64,000 nt of DNA, from NCBI GenBank assembly GCA_014529385.2, contig CM043947.1, positions 98,676,036 through 98,740,035 of the forward strand, given 5' to 3'. Made by a program: the position numbers and the translations under genes. The DNA comes from Adiantum capillus-veneris (lineage: Eukaryota; Streptophyta; Polypodiopsida; Polypodiales; Pteridaceae). Each line of letters starts with the position of its first letter. Within the stretch, counting starts at the first letter, position 1. The notes beneath the pieces were generated by a model that saw nothing but the letters and a program-made list of their open reading frames with translations, had not been told where the DNA came from and ran no database searches. Positions 42,004-54,926 of the stretch are shown here, piece after piece.

Positions 42004-44576
42004 TGAGGCGGTCCGGGGCGGGCAACAAGAAGAGCGGCCTCTAAACACCCTTCGAGGCTCCCGTGTTGCTCAAATGGGGCTGGGGCAAGCACAATCAGAG
42101 ACAAAAACAACCCACAGCCAGAAATCAAACAAGAAAAGGGGCACCACCTAGTTGTAGATGCGAACTAGGACGCATGTGAAATCTCCTTGTACTCAAACGC
42201 ACAAAGAGAGGGGAATGCAACATAGCCACACACACCAAACACAAACATTCACCACGCCAGAGAGAGGTAAAGAGAACAAATCAACTTGAGCAACTCAGTC
42301 TTAGCCTTAAAGACTAGATGCACACAAAGCTTGATGAGAAATAGAGAGACAACACAAAACTTGACCTTGTTGCCAATACACAAATTGTCTTAGGGTCACG
42401 GGAGCCCTCTCACCGAGCACCCTCTTACAATTGACCTTTTAGGCAAACAATTCAACAAGCCCTCAAACCACCAAGCATGAAATGGCACAACAAACTTCAA
42501 GGACAATATACCTTCAACCACCTGATGAGCCAACTTATCAAGTCAATTTGGAGAGAAGAGTCGTAATTGCAGCATACAATTGCACCCAAAACTATAAATC
42601 TTATTTATGCACAAGAGTAGGCTACAAGTGTGGTGAAGAGTATGGCATACACTCCACTCCTCTAGATGGCATAACTAACTTCAAGCTTCTCCATGCACCT
42701 ATGTGTAATGATGGAATAGAGCACTCACGATGCACACACTCTACACAACTAGTCTTGAAGAGTGGTGTGCTATGTGCTGGGAATGGTGTGGTGTAGTGTG
42801 ATCATGTGATCTTTTACAAGGGAGAGAAGGGCTCTATTTATAGGTTTTAGAAGCCCCGATTAAGATTAGGCCTAATCAAGTTTATTTGAAGGAATAAAAG
42901 ATTATGTATATATATATATATATATTTTTTAATGAGGGTGGGTCTCTCTTGTCCTTTGAGTCACATGGATGTGGGCTCAAGGGAAGAGAATTATTGAGGA
43001 TGAAAGGAGAGAGGATTGAGTGAATAATTTGGGAGTTCCTACTCTAGTAGAGGGTGCATTTTACAATAAGGTTAGTGGTTAGTAGTTAGTAATTATCACT
43101 AAAAAATATTTACAAAATAATTCACCAAATGGTGAGATATATGATGAGAAAAGTTAGAGAAGGGATGAGCTTGTAAAGAGAGATTGAAGCTTTGGAGAAG
43201 TTGACATTCACCTCTTTACAGCACCGGAAGAAGACGCAGTCAGCATGGCGAAGTAGCGCGGGTCGATGAAGCTATGTTATCTTCAAAACTTTCATTTGTA
43301 GAGGTTATCCTTGGGTTTTTGCTGATTTTTTGAAGTTCTTTACAAAGCTGAAGAGAGTATGGTAATATGGACATATATGTGGAGAGAAAGGGGGACACAT
43401 AGGGTGTAGAAATGGAGGATGAAGGCTATGAAGGTGTGAGAGATGTGGCAATGGTGAAAAGGGTGAAGTAGGACATGGGATTTGCAGGTTTGGGAGTGGG
43501 AAGGAGAGGGAGGAGTGTGTGTGAAAGAGGAAAATGATAAAGTGGAAGAGGGAGTGTGGCTGCATAGCATGGGAAAACTGGGATCCACCAATAAAATCAT
43601 ATCTCACAGCTCGTAGCTCAAAAAAATATGAAAAAATTTGAGGTGAAAGTTCAACTCACGAGCTACAACTTTTGTTTGTATCACCTTTTCAAATTCAGGG
43701 AGCATGTGATCTTTAAAAATTCAGCAAAACCGACTGTTTTTCCCACTACACAAGGTCCTTGTGAGGTCCTTCTTTGGATGATTCTTTTGAATACCTCCAA
43801 GAGTGACCTCCCCATGGTGCATGCATGCATGCCACATACCCTTGACCTTATTTGGTAGGTCTATAATTGAAGATATTATTGAGATCATGATATAAGTGAA
43901 TAGTACAACTAAGAAAATCAAATATTGAGGGGTCTAAAAAAATATGTACATGTCAAATATAAATAATATAGGTGGAAAAAATATAAAGGGGTCGAAATAA
44001 ATCTCTTTCATTATAAGTCTACCATAAAAAGATGAATATTTTTGGTGGTCTAATTTATGAGAATAATAGAGAATAGATGTAGGAAGGAAAAAATAACAAT
44101 AGTGAAAAAATATACACATAAATAAACTAGTTTTTTTGGATTTTTATTGGGATGGAGTTACACCAAAAATAAGAGAAGCTTGCATAAATTATTTTTATAT
44201 GGAATAAAGAGTATGCAAAATGGTAAGAAAAAATATGGTAATGGTGAGTCAATGTACATAGCATAAATAACACACCATAGGTAGAAATATTTAAATAAAT
44301 ATCATAATTATGAAAAATCCTTTTATTTAGGCTCTATACACAATGAAATATTTACACACAAATGGGCCATAATATACTTATATTTTTCATATTTTTTTGG
44401 CTCAACTAGCCCACTGACTAGCTAATTAAGCGTTTTAAGAAGATATGGGAAAAGTCCCTTAACTCACACACACCTATATATAGTGAAATGGTAGGGATAG
44501 CCACAGTGTTTTAATGATTTTGGTAGGGTGGGTTAACTCACTATGGCAATTACGAAAAGCCGAAAAACTTCTATCA
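42004..44576 (-). mobile_element. Solo LTR, gypsy family A, antisense
   Basis: The minus strand begins TGATAGAAGTTTTTCGG at 44576 and ends GGACCGCCTCA at 42004, the family-A termini. ATAG flanks both sides (42000-42003, 44577-44580). It is 2573 bp with no internal region. It lacks the (CT)n tract, and its TATA-like box reads TATAAATAG at 42842-42834. It diverges clearly from the composite's LTRs, so it represents another subfamily or an older insertion. Confidence 0.9.
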
Positions 44577-45709
44577 ATAGTTTACAAGATGAGGCAAAGG
44601 TCTGGTTACATAACTATGAAGAGGTGATGCAAGCACAAACTCCAGGGTTGGTTTTGGACTACAACCGTGTGAATCATGCCTTTCTGGCATAGTACAGGAG
44701 CATTGAAGCACCTGACAAAGTTTGGCATGAAATTTCGGTGTACACTCAGAAGGCTAATCAAAGCGTGGATGATTTTGTCATGTAGTTTACCCGTTTATGG
44801 GATAAATGGGCCCAAGCTTTGAGAAATGAAATTTCACCGGCCATGTTAAAGAAGGATCATTCCGTAGCCAATCTCAAGGAAGGTCTGAAGTTCAAAGTTG
44901 AGCTGAAAAGGCCCGTTACTTTTGAAGAGGCAGTCGCGATTGCCGGGGAGAAAGAATGGAAGGCTCAATGACTCAATGAGTACGGAAAGGTGGTTCCTGT
45001 GCAAGATAATGGTGGCCAAGGTGAAGGAAATCAGGCAGAGACTAGAGTCCCACCCACTCAAAGGGCTGTAGACCCTGAGCAATTACATCGGAATATGCAT
45101 GATATGATGAACATGATGCACGAATTACGGCTCAATGTTCTTAGAGGTGGAGGTGGTCATGGTCCCGGTCGGGGCCGTGGTAGAGGAATGGCCCAGCCAT
45201 ATGAAACTCAACTTAATGCTAATGCAGGTCATGGATAGGGTGGATTTGAGCCACGAGGAAGGTTCATTCCAACTTGCTATAATTGTGGGGAACTTGGTCA
45301 TATCAGCACTCATTGTACAGGACCAATAAATATGGGAGGTGATATGTTTCCACTTCCTCAGCAGATCCCTAACAGAGCTAATGATTATGCATTGGATATA
45401 TGGGGAGATCAAGGTACTGGACAGGAAAATCAAGCCTCAACCTCTGGTGGTCATGTGGGTATTGTGCGGGTAGAAAAGAAAGACACAGATGTGTTGCTAG
45501 TAGGCAAAAGAGAAAGGGAAGGCTATGCAGCACCAGGGCCTAGTCGAAAGAAAGGGAAGGAGAAGGAGGGTGAAGATGAAAAATCCAAGAGAAAGAGAAA
45601 GCATCCTAGACAATTTGAAGTGACAGATTTGCCTTTGGGAGAAGGCCAAACAACTTATAGTTTAAAGGAAGACCTGATTGGGAGGAAAGTACATTGTACT
45701 TTTGGATAG
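44577..45709 (+). pseudogene. gag: Gypsy B gag
   Basis: Resumes after the solo LTR with SLQDEAKVWLHNYEEVMQAQ and FTRLWDKWAQALRNE (retrotransposon gag domain), interrupted by stops. A Gly-rich linker (GGGGHGPGRGRGRG) precedes the zinc knuckle CYNCGELGHISTHC at 45275-45316. A Lys/Glu/Arg-rich segment and FEVTDLPLGEGQTTYSLKED follow, parallel to INLQDFPLGHGMAPYNLLED in family A. At least four stops. Confidence 0.82.
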
Positions 45710-46560
45710 TTGATGAATAATGTGCCCAAACTTGAAAGGCAGTGGAAGTCATTACTAAATCCAGAAAAAGAGCCAAACCATGAACAAGTCAGAGTGTTGT
45801 TCATGGGAGAGTTACCCAAAATCTGTCATGTGGTGAACGCTTGGCACAAAGGTGTGGGCATGGGAGAAGCCTACATCGATGGAGATGCTCAAGTTTGTGT
45901 GATCACACAGTCATGTGTCTAGAGACTGGGTCTCATGACATGCGGAAGCTCTGGGTTTGGGATTTGACTTGCAAACCATGGGAAGGTCAAATGTTGGGGA
46001 TGATCAAGAATTTGGAAGTTGAAGTCTTTAACGCGAAAGTTATGGTGAACTTTGATGTTATGCCAGCTGGTCTGCCTTTCCTCTCATTTTGGGACGACCT
46101 TGGTTGAGAGTCGTTGGTGCCGTGGAAGATTGGGGCAAGGGCACAATCGGTGTGCATGGCAATAAGGGTGAAAAGAGGGTGTTTGATACGACTACCAAAC
46201 AACCTATGGCACTTGAAGATGTAAGTGAGAATGATAAGTCAAAACTACGAGTGATGATAGTTCTGAAGACTCAGAAAGTAGCACTACTTCAAGTTCCAGT
46301 GATGAGGGTGAAGTGTCATTCTTGTTGTTGGAAGAGGAACAGAGATAAGTTAGTGAAGTGCTACAATTATCAGGGAATATAAATGCTTCAATCCGTTTAG
46401 AGCAACTTGAAGATTTGATGCAACCTAAACATGAACTGCCAGTGTGAAGAAAGAGTTGATTCAAAATATGTTGAGTACTGATTTGACACAAGGAGAAAGA
46501 AGGGAGTACTTAGCAATGTTGGACATGTTTCCAAATATTTTCATTACCTCATATTAGGAA
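45710..46560 (+). pseudogene. pol: Gypsy B protease
   Basis: AYIDGDAQVCVITQS at 45870-45914 corresponds to LVDGGAQICIMTEG of family A: the catalytic Asp is present, but the Gly after it is changed to Asp. The strand MPAGLPFLSFWDDLG near 46060 is the degraded ILGRPWL region. An acidic Ser-rich linker follows, as in family A, crossed by frameshifts. Confidence 0.75.
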
Positions 46561-47400
46561 ATAAGGGGTTTTGTTGTGGATCCTGTGAAGATCGAGCTAG
46601 TTGAAGGGGCAAAACCAATCAGATAGAAGTTAAGGAGGATGGCAAGGAGTAGATGAATTCCTTAAAGGAAGAAGTGGATAAGATTTTGGATGCAAGATTC
46701 ATTGTGAAAGTGGATAATGCTAAAAGGGCAAGCCCCATAGTAGTCACCCCAAAGAAAGATGGGTGTTGGAGAGTATGTGTTGATTACAAGCCACTAAATT
46801 TGGTGACCAAGAAAGATCCTTACCCTTTGCCTATTATTGATCAATTGCTAGATGCAGTGGGGCTAGTTTTGAGAGATACAGTGTCTGTGATGGGTATTTA
46901 GGATACTTTCACCTTATCCTTGCTCCTGAAGATAGGAAAAAGACTACTTTTATCACGCCATGGTGTTGTTTCTGCTTTTGTTGCCTTCCTTTTGGGTTGA
47001 CACATGGGCTAGGAGCCTTTGAAAGAAAAGTAGACTGGGTCCTTGCCCCATTTCTTGGGAAGTTTGTCAAAGGGTTCATAGATGATTCCTGTGTATACAG
47101 TTCAAAGAAAGAGCATGTTCAGAAGCTTGAAATGATGTTTGCAAGGTATGATGAATGTGGGGGTTAGTTAAACCCCAAAAAATGTCATTTGGCGTAGCCA
47201 AGGGTGAGGCTTCTTGGACATATGATTTCAGAAAATAGGATTGAGGCAGATCCAAAGAAAGTGGAAGCCTTATTATTGTTGTCATCCTTAAAGGATACAA
47301 GACAATTGGAAACTTCCATTCAAACGGTTAAATATCTGTCTCAATTCATACCTTTGGCATCACAGTTATTGTACCCACTGCAATAAGTGGATAAAAATGA
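46561..47400 (+). pseudogene. pol: Gypsy B reverse transcriptase
   Basis: SPIVVTPKKDGCWRVCVDYK and LNLVTKKDPYPLPIIDQLLD at 46730-46860 are the first RT blocks. After a frameshift VCDGYLGYFHLILAPEDRKK and TTFITPW follow. The catalytic motif FIDD is intact at about 47077-47088, then LNPKKCHLA after a stop and LLGHMISENRIEADPKKVEA. Several stops and frame changes make it non-functional. Confidence 0.82.
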
Positions 47401-48300
47401 TCCATTGGAATGGACACAAGACTGTGAAGAAGTTTTCGATAAGGTTAAAGAAGTTTTGAGCAGACTGCCTATTATAAAAGCTCCTAGGAGAAAGAATTTT
47501 ATGTTAACACTTCAATTGGAGATAATGCCATTGGGGCTATGCTATTGCAAAGAGGGAAGGAATCCAAGTATATGAAGCCTGTTTATTGTGCTAACCAGGT
47601 TAAAACCCCTCATGAAAGAGAGTACTCAGAGATTCAAGCATTACCTATTGCAAAAGTCGTTCACTTTTCTCACCAGCTATTCATTGCTGCCTCAGTTGTT
47701 TAATACCTCAAATATATCAAAGACATTAACGAAATGGGTTATAGAACTGCATGAATTTCAGTTCACTTTTTTGGTGGAAGAGAGTACTCTGGCTACCCTG
47801 GCAGATTTACTCACTTACAAAGAGACTCCTATTTTGGTTAAGGAAGAGGTGGTGCAAAGGAAGAAGGTCGAAACTCTTGCTATATCCAATGCTTCACTGT
47901 TATATTTTGATGGCTCTTATTGAAGAAGTCATGACGCTGCTTCTAGAGGGATTGTTGTCTATGATGCGCAAGGAAATGTTGTGAGGAAACAAGGGCTAAA
48001 GCTTGATGCAAAAAGTAACAGTGAAGCAGAGTACATGGCCCTTGAGAGCGGTCTGCACATTTGCTTATAGTTGGGAATTAAACACCTACAAGTCAAAGGA
48101 GATGCCTTGTTGGTTGTGAAGCAGGTATTGGGGATGTGGAAGAATAAGAACCCTAAGTTGAAAAAATTGTGTTTCAAAGTGAAATCTTTGCTTAAAACGT
48201 TTGAGGCATGGAGTTTACAACATATTGAGAGGTCTTAGAATGAAGAAGCTCATGATGCTGCCCAAGAAATGATCACTTGTGTGTTTGTGTTGAAGGTTGA
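47401..48300 (+). pseudogene. pol: Gypsy B RNase H and archaeal-type RNase H
   Basis: The first RNase H is visible as WTQDCEEVFDKVKEVLSRLP and MKPVYCA-like residues. The second starts at LLYFDGSY (47900) and runs through NSEAEYMALESGLHIC, VKGDALLVVKQVLGMWKNKN and NEEAHDAAQEMI. It is the same extra domain as in family A. At least three stops. Confidence 0.8.
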
Positions 48301-48454
48301 TGCCCCTCTATATCATTGAAGAGAAGTGCTATCAAAGAAAGAGGATTTTTTGATTACAGGTGTTTTATCTAAAGATTTGCCATCATCCAAAAAGTATGCT
48401 TTTATGAGAAGAGTCAAAAAGTACAAAATGCTACATGATGTGCTTTACATGAAA

Positions 48455-49660
48455 GGAAGTGATTTGATATTGTGACGTGTGCCCTGGAAAGAAGAACTCT
48501 ATAAGATTTTAGAAGAGAACCATGAAGGATCATGTGGAGGACATTTTGCCATGAAAATTATGCTACATAAGATCTTACAAGAAGGCTATGTGTGGCCGAG
48601 TGTCCAGCGGGATGTGAACCATTGGTGCAAGTCTTGTTTGTCTTGCCAAAAGATGGGGAAGAGAAGTTTGAAGCCTGAGTTGCGAAAGACGATTTATGAT
48701 TTTGATGTATTTGAAAAGTGGGGTCTTGATGCTATTGGACCCTTACCCATGACTAGTAAAAGAAATTCTTACATTCTGACAGCAGTGAATTATTTGTCAT
48801 GTTGGGCAGAAGCTAAGGCTGTCAAACTGATTACCAGTAAAGAAATGGGGAAGTTTGTGTACGAAGATATATGCTGCAAGTTTGGTGTACCTTTGGAACT
48901 ACTGTCTGATTGGGGACCAGGATTTAGAGGAGATTTGTTTGATTTCCTTTGTGGAAAGCTTAATATACAGCATAGGTACAGTTCTCCTTACTATCCACAA
49001 TGCAATGGTCTTAATGAGAGATTCAATGGAGAGTTAGTGAATATCTTGACAAAAATGACACAGACACATGGGAAGACTTGGGATTCAAAGCTGCCTTGTG
49101 CACTATGGGCTTATAGAAATGCTATCAAAACAAGCACAGGGTTTTCTCCTTATCACTTGATTTATGGAAAGGAATATTTATTGCCTATTGAAGTGGAAAT
49201 CCCTGCACTTAAGTGGTTGTCATTGGAAGGTGAAGAGCAGCGAGATGCTTGGCGGAAAAGGTTGTTGGATTTACAATGCTTGCAGTTAGACAGAATTTTG
49301 GCCTTGAATCATTATGAAGAAGTGTCAAAGAAGGCTCAGATGAAGGCCAACGAATGCGTCAAGGATAAAGTAATTGAAAAGGGTGATCTTGTGTTGCCAT
49401 ACAATAGTAAAATGGACAATACTTTCCAGAAAAAGTTTTAGATTAAGTGGGAAGGTCCTTTTACTATTGTAAACAAATTTGAAAATGGAACATATCAATT
49501 GGCAAACTTAAATGGTGCAGAGCATAAATACCGTGTTAATGGTTATAGATTGAAGAAGTATTTGGCACGTTTAATGAAAATTGTGACTAATGAAATGCTA
49601 TCAATAGAAGGAGACAATGCAGAAACATCTGAAAATGTGGATGAGGTTTCTGGGGATGAA
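48455..49660 (+). pseudogene. pol: Gypsy B integrase
   Basis: A 320-residue uninterrupted stretch (to TAG 49439) with the zinc domain (HEGSCGGHFAMK, WCKSCLSCQK), then KWGLDAIGPLP, LLSDWGPGFRGDLF and NGLNERFNGEL: the D-D-E residues are all present, although the usual DNG reads DWG. The C-terminal domain includes KVIEKGDLVLPYNSKM, and after the stop it continues with WEGPFTIVNKFENGTYQLAN and NGYRLKKYLARL. The open frame begins at a GTG because it is an internal part of pol. Confidence 0.85.
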
Positions 49661-49715
49661 ATACAGTAGTTATTCATCCTAGAGACCTCTGCTTGTCATG
49701 AATGACGAAGCAGGC

Positions 49716-49726
49716 AAGGGAGGGGG
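49716..49726 (+). other. Polypurine tract, gypsy B
   Basis: AAGGGAGGGGG, 11 bases before the LTR start at 49738. The gap is longer than usual, as is the 4-base gap in family A. Confidence 0.6.
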
Positions 49727-49737
49727 TTGGCAAGCTA

Positions 49738-51106
49738 TGTCAGGCATTTTTTGGGTGGAAATGAAGTTGCCAAATCCATGCTAAAAAGCTTGCTCACTAG
49801 TCCCGAGTACATAGATGTATTAAATGCTTTGAGTTCTCGTAGTGCTCTTGTAGAATTTATGTATAAAGTCTTGGTTCTACCTTGTCATTTGCAAGAGTTT
49901 TGGGTTGGTCGAACTTCTAAAAGGTGGTTTTTAAGAAGTGCTATGAGTCTTGCTTGATAGCCGATGAATCAGACTCATACATCATGAGTTACATGCATTG
50001 GAGGTGGGTGGTACCCTACTTAGAAACTGGATGCAGATGAAAAGTCAAGTGGGATGATTTGATGGATTTAATTAGAAAAGTGTGGCTGATAATTTTTGGA
50101 AATAGCTGAAGTGATAAGCTTTGAGTGGGCTTTACAACATTGCATTCGGTGCTCGGAGTTACCCGCCACGCCTCCGCCAAGATTGCTAGGTGTGGGGAGC
50201 AAAACAGGAAATTTATTGGCTCAATTGGGGAGGTGGGAGGATGGTTCCAAGTGGCAATGGAATAACCCCACATGGGGGGAGCATATAAAAATTGGAGGGT
50301 AAAAGGGGGGGAGTGGGTACCCCCTAAGAGTGTATCAAAGGAGTTAATGGAGCTTCTTGGCCTTGCTTGTGAGGGCTCGTGGACTTTGGGGAGAGGAGGG
50401 GGCGACAAATTTGTGTTCCCACTACCTTGACAGGCGCCCTGCCCATTTTTGGTCCCCGGACACTATTTCCCCCCACTTGCCTTGGTCAAAAAGTGTCCGA
50501 CAACCCATTTTTTACCAAAAAAAAGGCTCAAAATGGACCAATAAAAAGGTGCCCAAAGGGGGAAATGAAGTCCGATAAGTTGGGAGAGAAAATCATTTGG
50601 GATAAGAGCCAAGAAAATCCCCCTTTAATAGCTGCATTTCTCTGCACACCTGCAGACACTTTCTGTAGACCTCCTTTTTGGAGCTTTTTCAAAACCCCCG
50701 AGCTTGAAATGCTTGTAATTTTCTCATTTCTTACTGGGATCAAGCATATGGATGGTCTATGGACATCTACGCGAGACAATCTACACACTAATGTTATCTA
50801 ATCATCCTAATTCCAAGTGTGGTTTATGCTAGAGCTGTTCTTCTCCAAGCTTTACAGGTGTTTAACATAGGTGAATTCAACAGTGCAGCTATTGTTCTTT
50901 CCGACGGTGTGATCGGTGCAAGGCTATAGGGGCATTTGTTTTAATACTCCTAATTCCAAGTGTGGTTTATGCTAGAGCTGTTCTTCTCCAAGCTTTACAG
51001 GTGTTTAACACAGGTGAATTCAATAGTGCAGCTGTTGTTCTTTCTGACGGTGTGATCGGTGCAAGGCTATAGGGGCATTTTTTTTCATTGTTGTTTGCAC
51101 TTCACA
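49738..51106 (+). repeat. Gypsy B 3-prime LTR with internal duplication
   Basis: 1369 bp, TGTCAGGCATTTTTTGGG to ACTTCACA, followed by ACGT. A segment of about 135 bases (CTCCAAGCTTTACAGGTGTT and its surroundings) occurs twice in tandem at about 50800-50937 and 50945-51077, but once in the left LTR. Confidence 0.88.
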
Positions 51107-51110
51107 ACGT

Positions 51111-51711
51111 ATAATTTAATGAAGAAAAGATGCATAAGAAGCCCATACAGTGGAGATCAGGAGAGTTATCTTCCAAGAAGATGGAGTTGTCCACAATAGG
51201 GCTGAAGTGCCTAATGTCAGACAGTAAGGACAAAATCCTCATGTAGTACAAGATGTTGTTGAGGGACAACCAGCTCAACCAGTTAGTAGAAGGTCTACAA
51301 GAGTTTCAAGGCCGATATATTTAATCCCTCATTTGACTACATTATGTTGATAGATTGCGGAGAGCCTCCTGCTATAACGAAGCCATGTCAATGGATGACA
51401 AAAAGCTATGCAATAAAAAATAGACTCATTGCATAAGAATCAAACTTGGAAGTTGGTTTGTTTTCCTAAAGGTAAAAAGGCATTGCCATGCAAATGGGTG
51501 TATAAGCAAAAAATTACACCTCATGATAATAAACAGAAGTACAAGGAAGGACTTGTTGCTAGAGGATTTAAGCAGCAGCAGGGTATTGATTTTGATGAGA
51601 TCTTTTCTCCGATTGTCAAGATGACTTATCTCTGCAGTGTGTAGTTATGTTGGTTTCTAGAGACGACATGTAACTTGACCAGATGGAAGTCAAGACGGCG
51701 TTCTTGCATGT
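51111..51711 (+). pseudogene. pol: Copia linker and reverse transcriptase start
   Basis: After ACGT the copia frame continues FNEEKMHKKPI, then a degraded linker with SVGRRSTRVSRPPIYL-like residues. From 51429 the RT begins with HKNQTWKLVCFPKGKKALPC, KWVYKQKITPHDNK and GLVARGFKQQQGIDFDEIFS, the copia RT opening. It runs to KTAFLH at 51709, cut by the next insertion. Stops occur before 51429 and at 51642. Confidence 0.83.
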
Positions 51712-51712
51712 T

Positions 51713-53579
51713 GTGGCTACTCAAATTGTTGGGGACTCCAGAGCTAGTGTGGCTATCATAAATCAAGGGATATAGGAAATGCAAAGTCAAGTAAGATGCT
51801 TTGGAAACTTACAATCCAAGCAACTCCCAAAGTTAAGCAAGGTAAGAAAGTGCAATGAAATTATGTTGCTATATGTGATGAAACAACTAAATTTAGCTTT
51901 GATTCTTGTGAAATTGATTTGACCATGTTATCTTGAAGCTTCTACAAAGTGTGTGATCATCATGTTTGATGCTTGTTTAGAGATGTCAACAACCTGCTAA
52001 AGTGCATTGGAAACTCTCTCTCTCTCTCTCTCTCAATTTATTTTTGTTAAGCTTTTGATTGTTACTAGTACACTTTATTGTTATAATAGTAACTTATTAG
52101 ATTACGCTAGCAACTCTCTCTCTCAAATTTTTGCTAGGCTTTTGAGTGTTACAAGTACACTTTATTATTACAACTTATGTTGCAAATACAATCAGTTAAG
52201 AAGCTAAGGGGAGGAGAAAACATTAAGCTCCATATGGTGGCATACAAGTTTGGCGTGCCACTACTATCTACAAACCAACCAAGATTGTTTAAAATGAGAA
52301 ACTTGAGTAATGGCATGATAATTCTTATGCTAGTCGCTTGGGATATGATCCCAGTGGGCTTTTCAAAATTGGTGTTGCAGTAATAGGCCACATGTAAAAG
52401 CTACAAAAGGTTATAAGTTTATGGGTGGGACAATCTATTTGATATGAGATATTAGGTGATAATATGTCTAGAAAACATTATAATACTCAAAGTACGCTCT
52501 AATCTATGTATTACTTGGTGTTGTAAGTCAAAAAAACCATCAACAAGGTGTAAACATGCACTTTGACTTTTAGAAATTTCCACAACCTTTGGCTACTAAG
52601 TCATATAGCAATTTGGGCTAGTTTGTGTTGATCGGCTTATCACCCAAATTTGATTCATGTCAAGACATTGTGGTTAGGCACATTGTGCTTTGGCAAGTTC
52701 AATTTTTGTTTGAACATAAAGGAAACTTGCATAGCTATACTTTTATTTATTGGGATCAAAGTAATGTTCAATGTTAGTATTAGTCTCTCAATTCTTTCTG
52801 TGTATGTAATCTACTATTTTTTGGACTTCTTTTGTTAAAGGTACCACGTAATAAAAACTTTAAAATGATCCATTGACCATGAATTTTCTACAGCACAGAG
52901 AAATTTGGAGCCTTCTTTTTGGAATTCAAGTGACCTAAACTTTTTACTATTAACAATGGCACCTATCCTTGGGGATTGAAAAACCTCTAGAAAGAAAAAG
53001 GACTCCACCATCATTATATACTGAAATTGCAAAAGAGTATTGGTCTCGCTAAAATGAATGGTATTTTTCTTAAGATCAACGAGATCCAAAATGGTGATTT
53101 ATCTCCACATTGAGGGAAGCATATCCATCATCTGGTTGTGGAGACTAGAAGTTCCTAACTATTTGGGTTTTGCAATGATGTATGATTTGTTTTTGATTTG
53201 CATGCAAAAAAGTTTCAAATGTTGAACTAGATCACTAATTGGTTGTAGAGCATGTGTTGTATTTTATTTGTGTACCAAGAATGTAAAGCAAGTGTTAAAA
53301 ATCTTTGATGACTTGGTTGAAAAGCTTCCCTAATCTAAAGGATATCTTCTATAGCATAATGTGAAATATTTTAAAAAAATCCTTGATTTTCCTATAAATA
53401 TGGATTCAACAAAGCTCTAATCTAGGAGTATTTTTAAGAGGAACAATCACTACATGGTTACTTGGCTGCATATATATTAAAGATAAGTGAAAATATACAT
53501 GCAGCACTCACATAAGTGAATTCACTTGCAATATAGAAAATAAGTATTTATTTGAGTAGTACAAAAGGCAGCATATTGT
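51713..53579. other. Left part of the unknown insertion, no gene
   Basis: AT-rich, short ORFs only, two small (CT)n tracts near 52014-52034 and 52112-52122 inside a locally repeated segment (CTTTTGATTGTTAC..AGTACACTTTATT, 52052 and 52139). Confidence 0.6.
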
Positions 53580-53583
53580 TTAA

Positions 53584-54922
53584 CACTAGAATGGTAATAG
53601 GACACTTTTATGTCCTTGGACATTTTTGTGTCCTGTTAAGTGACCATTTTTCTTGAATTATTTGAAGAGTATGAAAATGAATTTCTATGTGCTATATATC
53701 CACAAATTTGCCTTATGAGCTGAAAAAAACTTAGCTTTTTTTTTTGAGTATCGATCTCACAATTAACCTTACCCTTGCACAACATTTTTGAACCTAAACT
53801 GTGTGAAAAAACGGGTCCTGTTCTTGGCTTTTTTTCAATTTTTGGCAACTATACCACTCTAAACTTCATGTTTGTGAGGTTTAGATGGCTAGAGGTTAGG
53901 CCTTCATAGTTCTCAACATGTTTTGATGCTTGTAGGGAGAGCTAAGTGTTAAAATTGAAAGTTATGACCAATTTACAAGAATTGCATAATCCTGTTTTTT
54001 TGGCTAAAATTAGCACTTTTATGATTTTTTTGGTGGCTTTCTTGATATCCAAATTCAATTTTGATTTTGTAAATGTAATGCATATCATAAAGTTAATCTT
54101 CCTTGAGTTTTGGGGGACCTAATATGCTATATAGCATAGTATATGATGATGGTTGAGTTTTTTGATTGCTGAAGAATACGATACATTTTAGAGTAGCAAG
54201 TATAACTTTCTCAATATTGCTAGTTTCTTAGGCCAATTGTGTGTATTTTGTAGGTAGTGACCATATCTAATCATAGACTACAAACTTGGCTAGATATTGA
54301 GTAGTTTCTATGGGTTTCTAGAGGTCATAATGCTAAACTCAGGTTTTTCATGTTTGTTGTATTTAGCACTTTATCATTGCCCCCAAGGTTCCAATTGTAA
54401 GAGATCCTTTATCCTTTTGACATGCTCCATGGATCCTTTTGAATCCAAAGGCCCAAAGGGAACTAAGAAAACATGTATATAGTATCTGTATTGAGCGTGA
54501 CTATAGAAACTTTGATGATAGGTCCCCAGAATGGCAAAAATGCAACTTTTTTGTACCTATTTTTTTGCCCAAAAAAAAAATAGTGAGGTAAAAGCAACCA
54601 TATGTTTTGGTCACCAACCCATTGAAGTTAACAAGGCATTTTATCTCATGTCCTACAAAAATCTCCACTCTTATTTATATGCAATCAATCGTAAGAAATT
54701 GCTGTTTTGGGCAAAATGCACTGGTCTATCAACTTTGGAGGCTGGTAGTGACCAAGGGATGAGAAAAATTATAAGTTTCTCATTTTTTCCATATGTAGTA
54801 GCTATTGAACTATAAGCTCATGAAAGGATTTTTCAAAATGAGTGGATCTACTATGGTTTTGGAATTTTTTCACAAAACCCTGAAAGGACACTTTTATGTC
54901 CTGTTAGGTTACCATTCTAGTG
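53584..54922. mobile_element. TTAA-flanked inverted-repeat element (piggyBac-like by target site)
   Basis: Ends are CACTAGAATGGTAA at 53584 and its exact complement at 54909-54922. TTAA flanks both ends (53580-53583, 54923-54926). Just inside each end is a further GGACACTTTTATGTCC-type motif: 53600 region and 54888 region, with another GGACATTTTTGTGTCC near 53618. At 1339 bp with no recognisable transposase it would be a non-autonomous element. TTAA targeting is the hallmark of piggyBac; the terminal bases differ from the classical CCC start, so the assignment is tentative. Confidence 0.72.
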
Positions 54923-54926
54923 TTAA

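Larger units (their letters stand above)
40331..51106 (+). mobile_element. Gypsy family B retrotransposon, decayed
   Basis: LTRs 40331-41559 and 49738-51106, flanked by ACGT on both sides. A primer site follows the left LTR, and a polypurine tract (AAGGGAGGGGG) precedes the right one. The internal region has the same domain order as family A, including two RNase H domains, so it is also Tat-clade-like, but proteins and LTRs differ strongly between the families. It is broken by an antisense family-A solo LTR in gag and by many stops, so it is older than the A composite. Confidence 0.9.
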
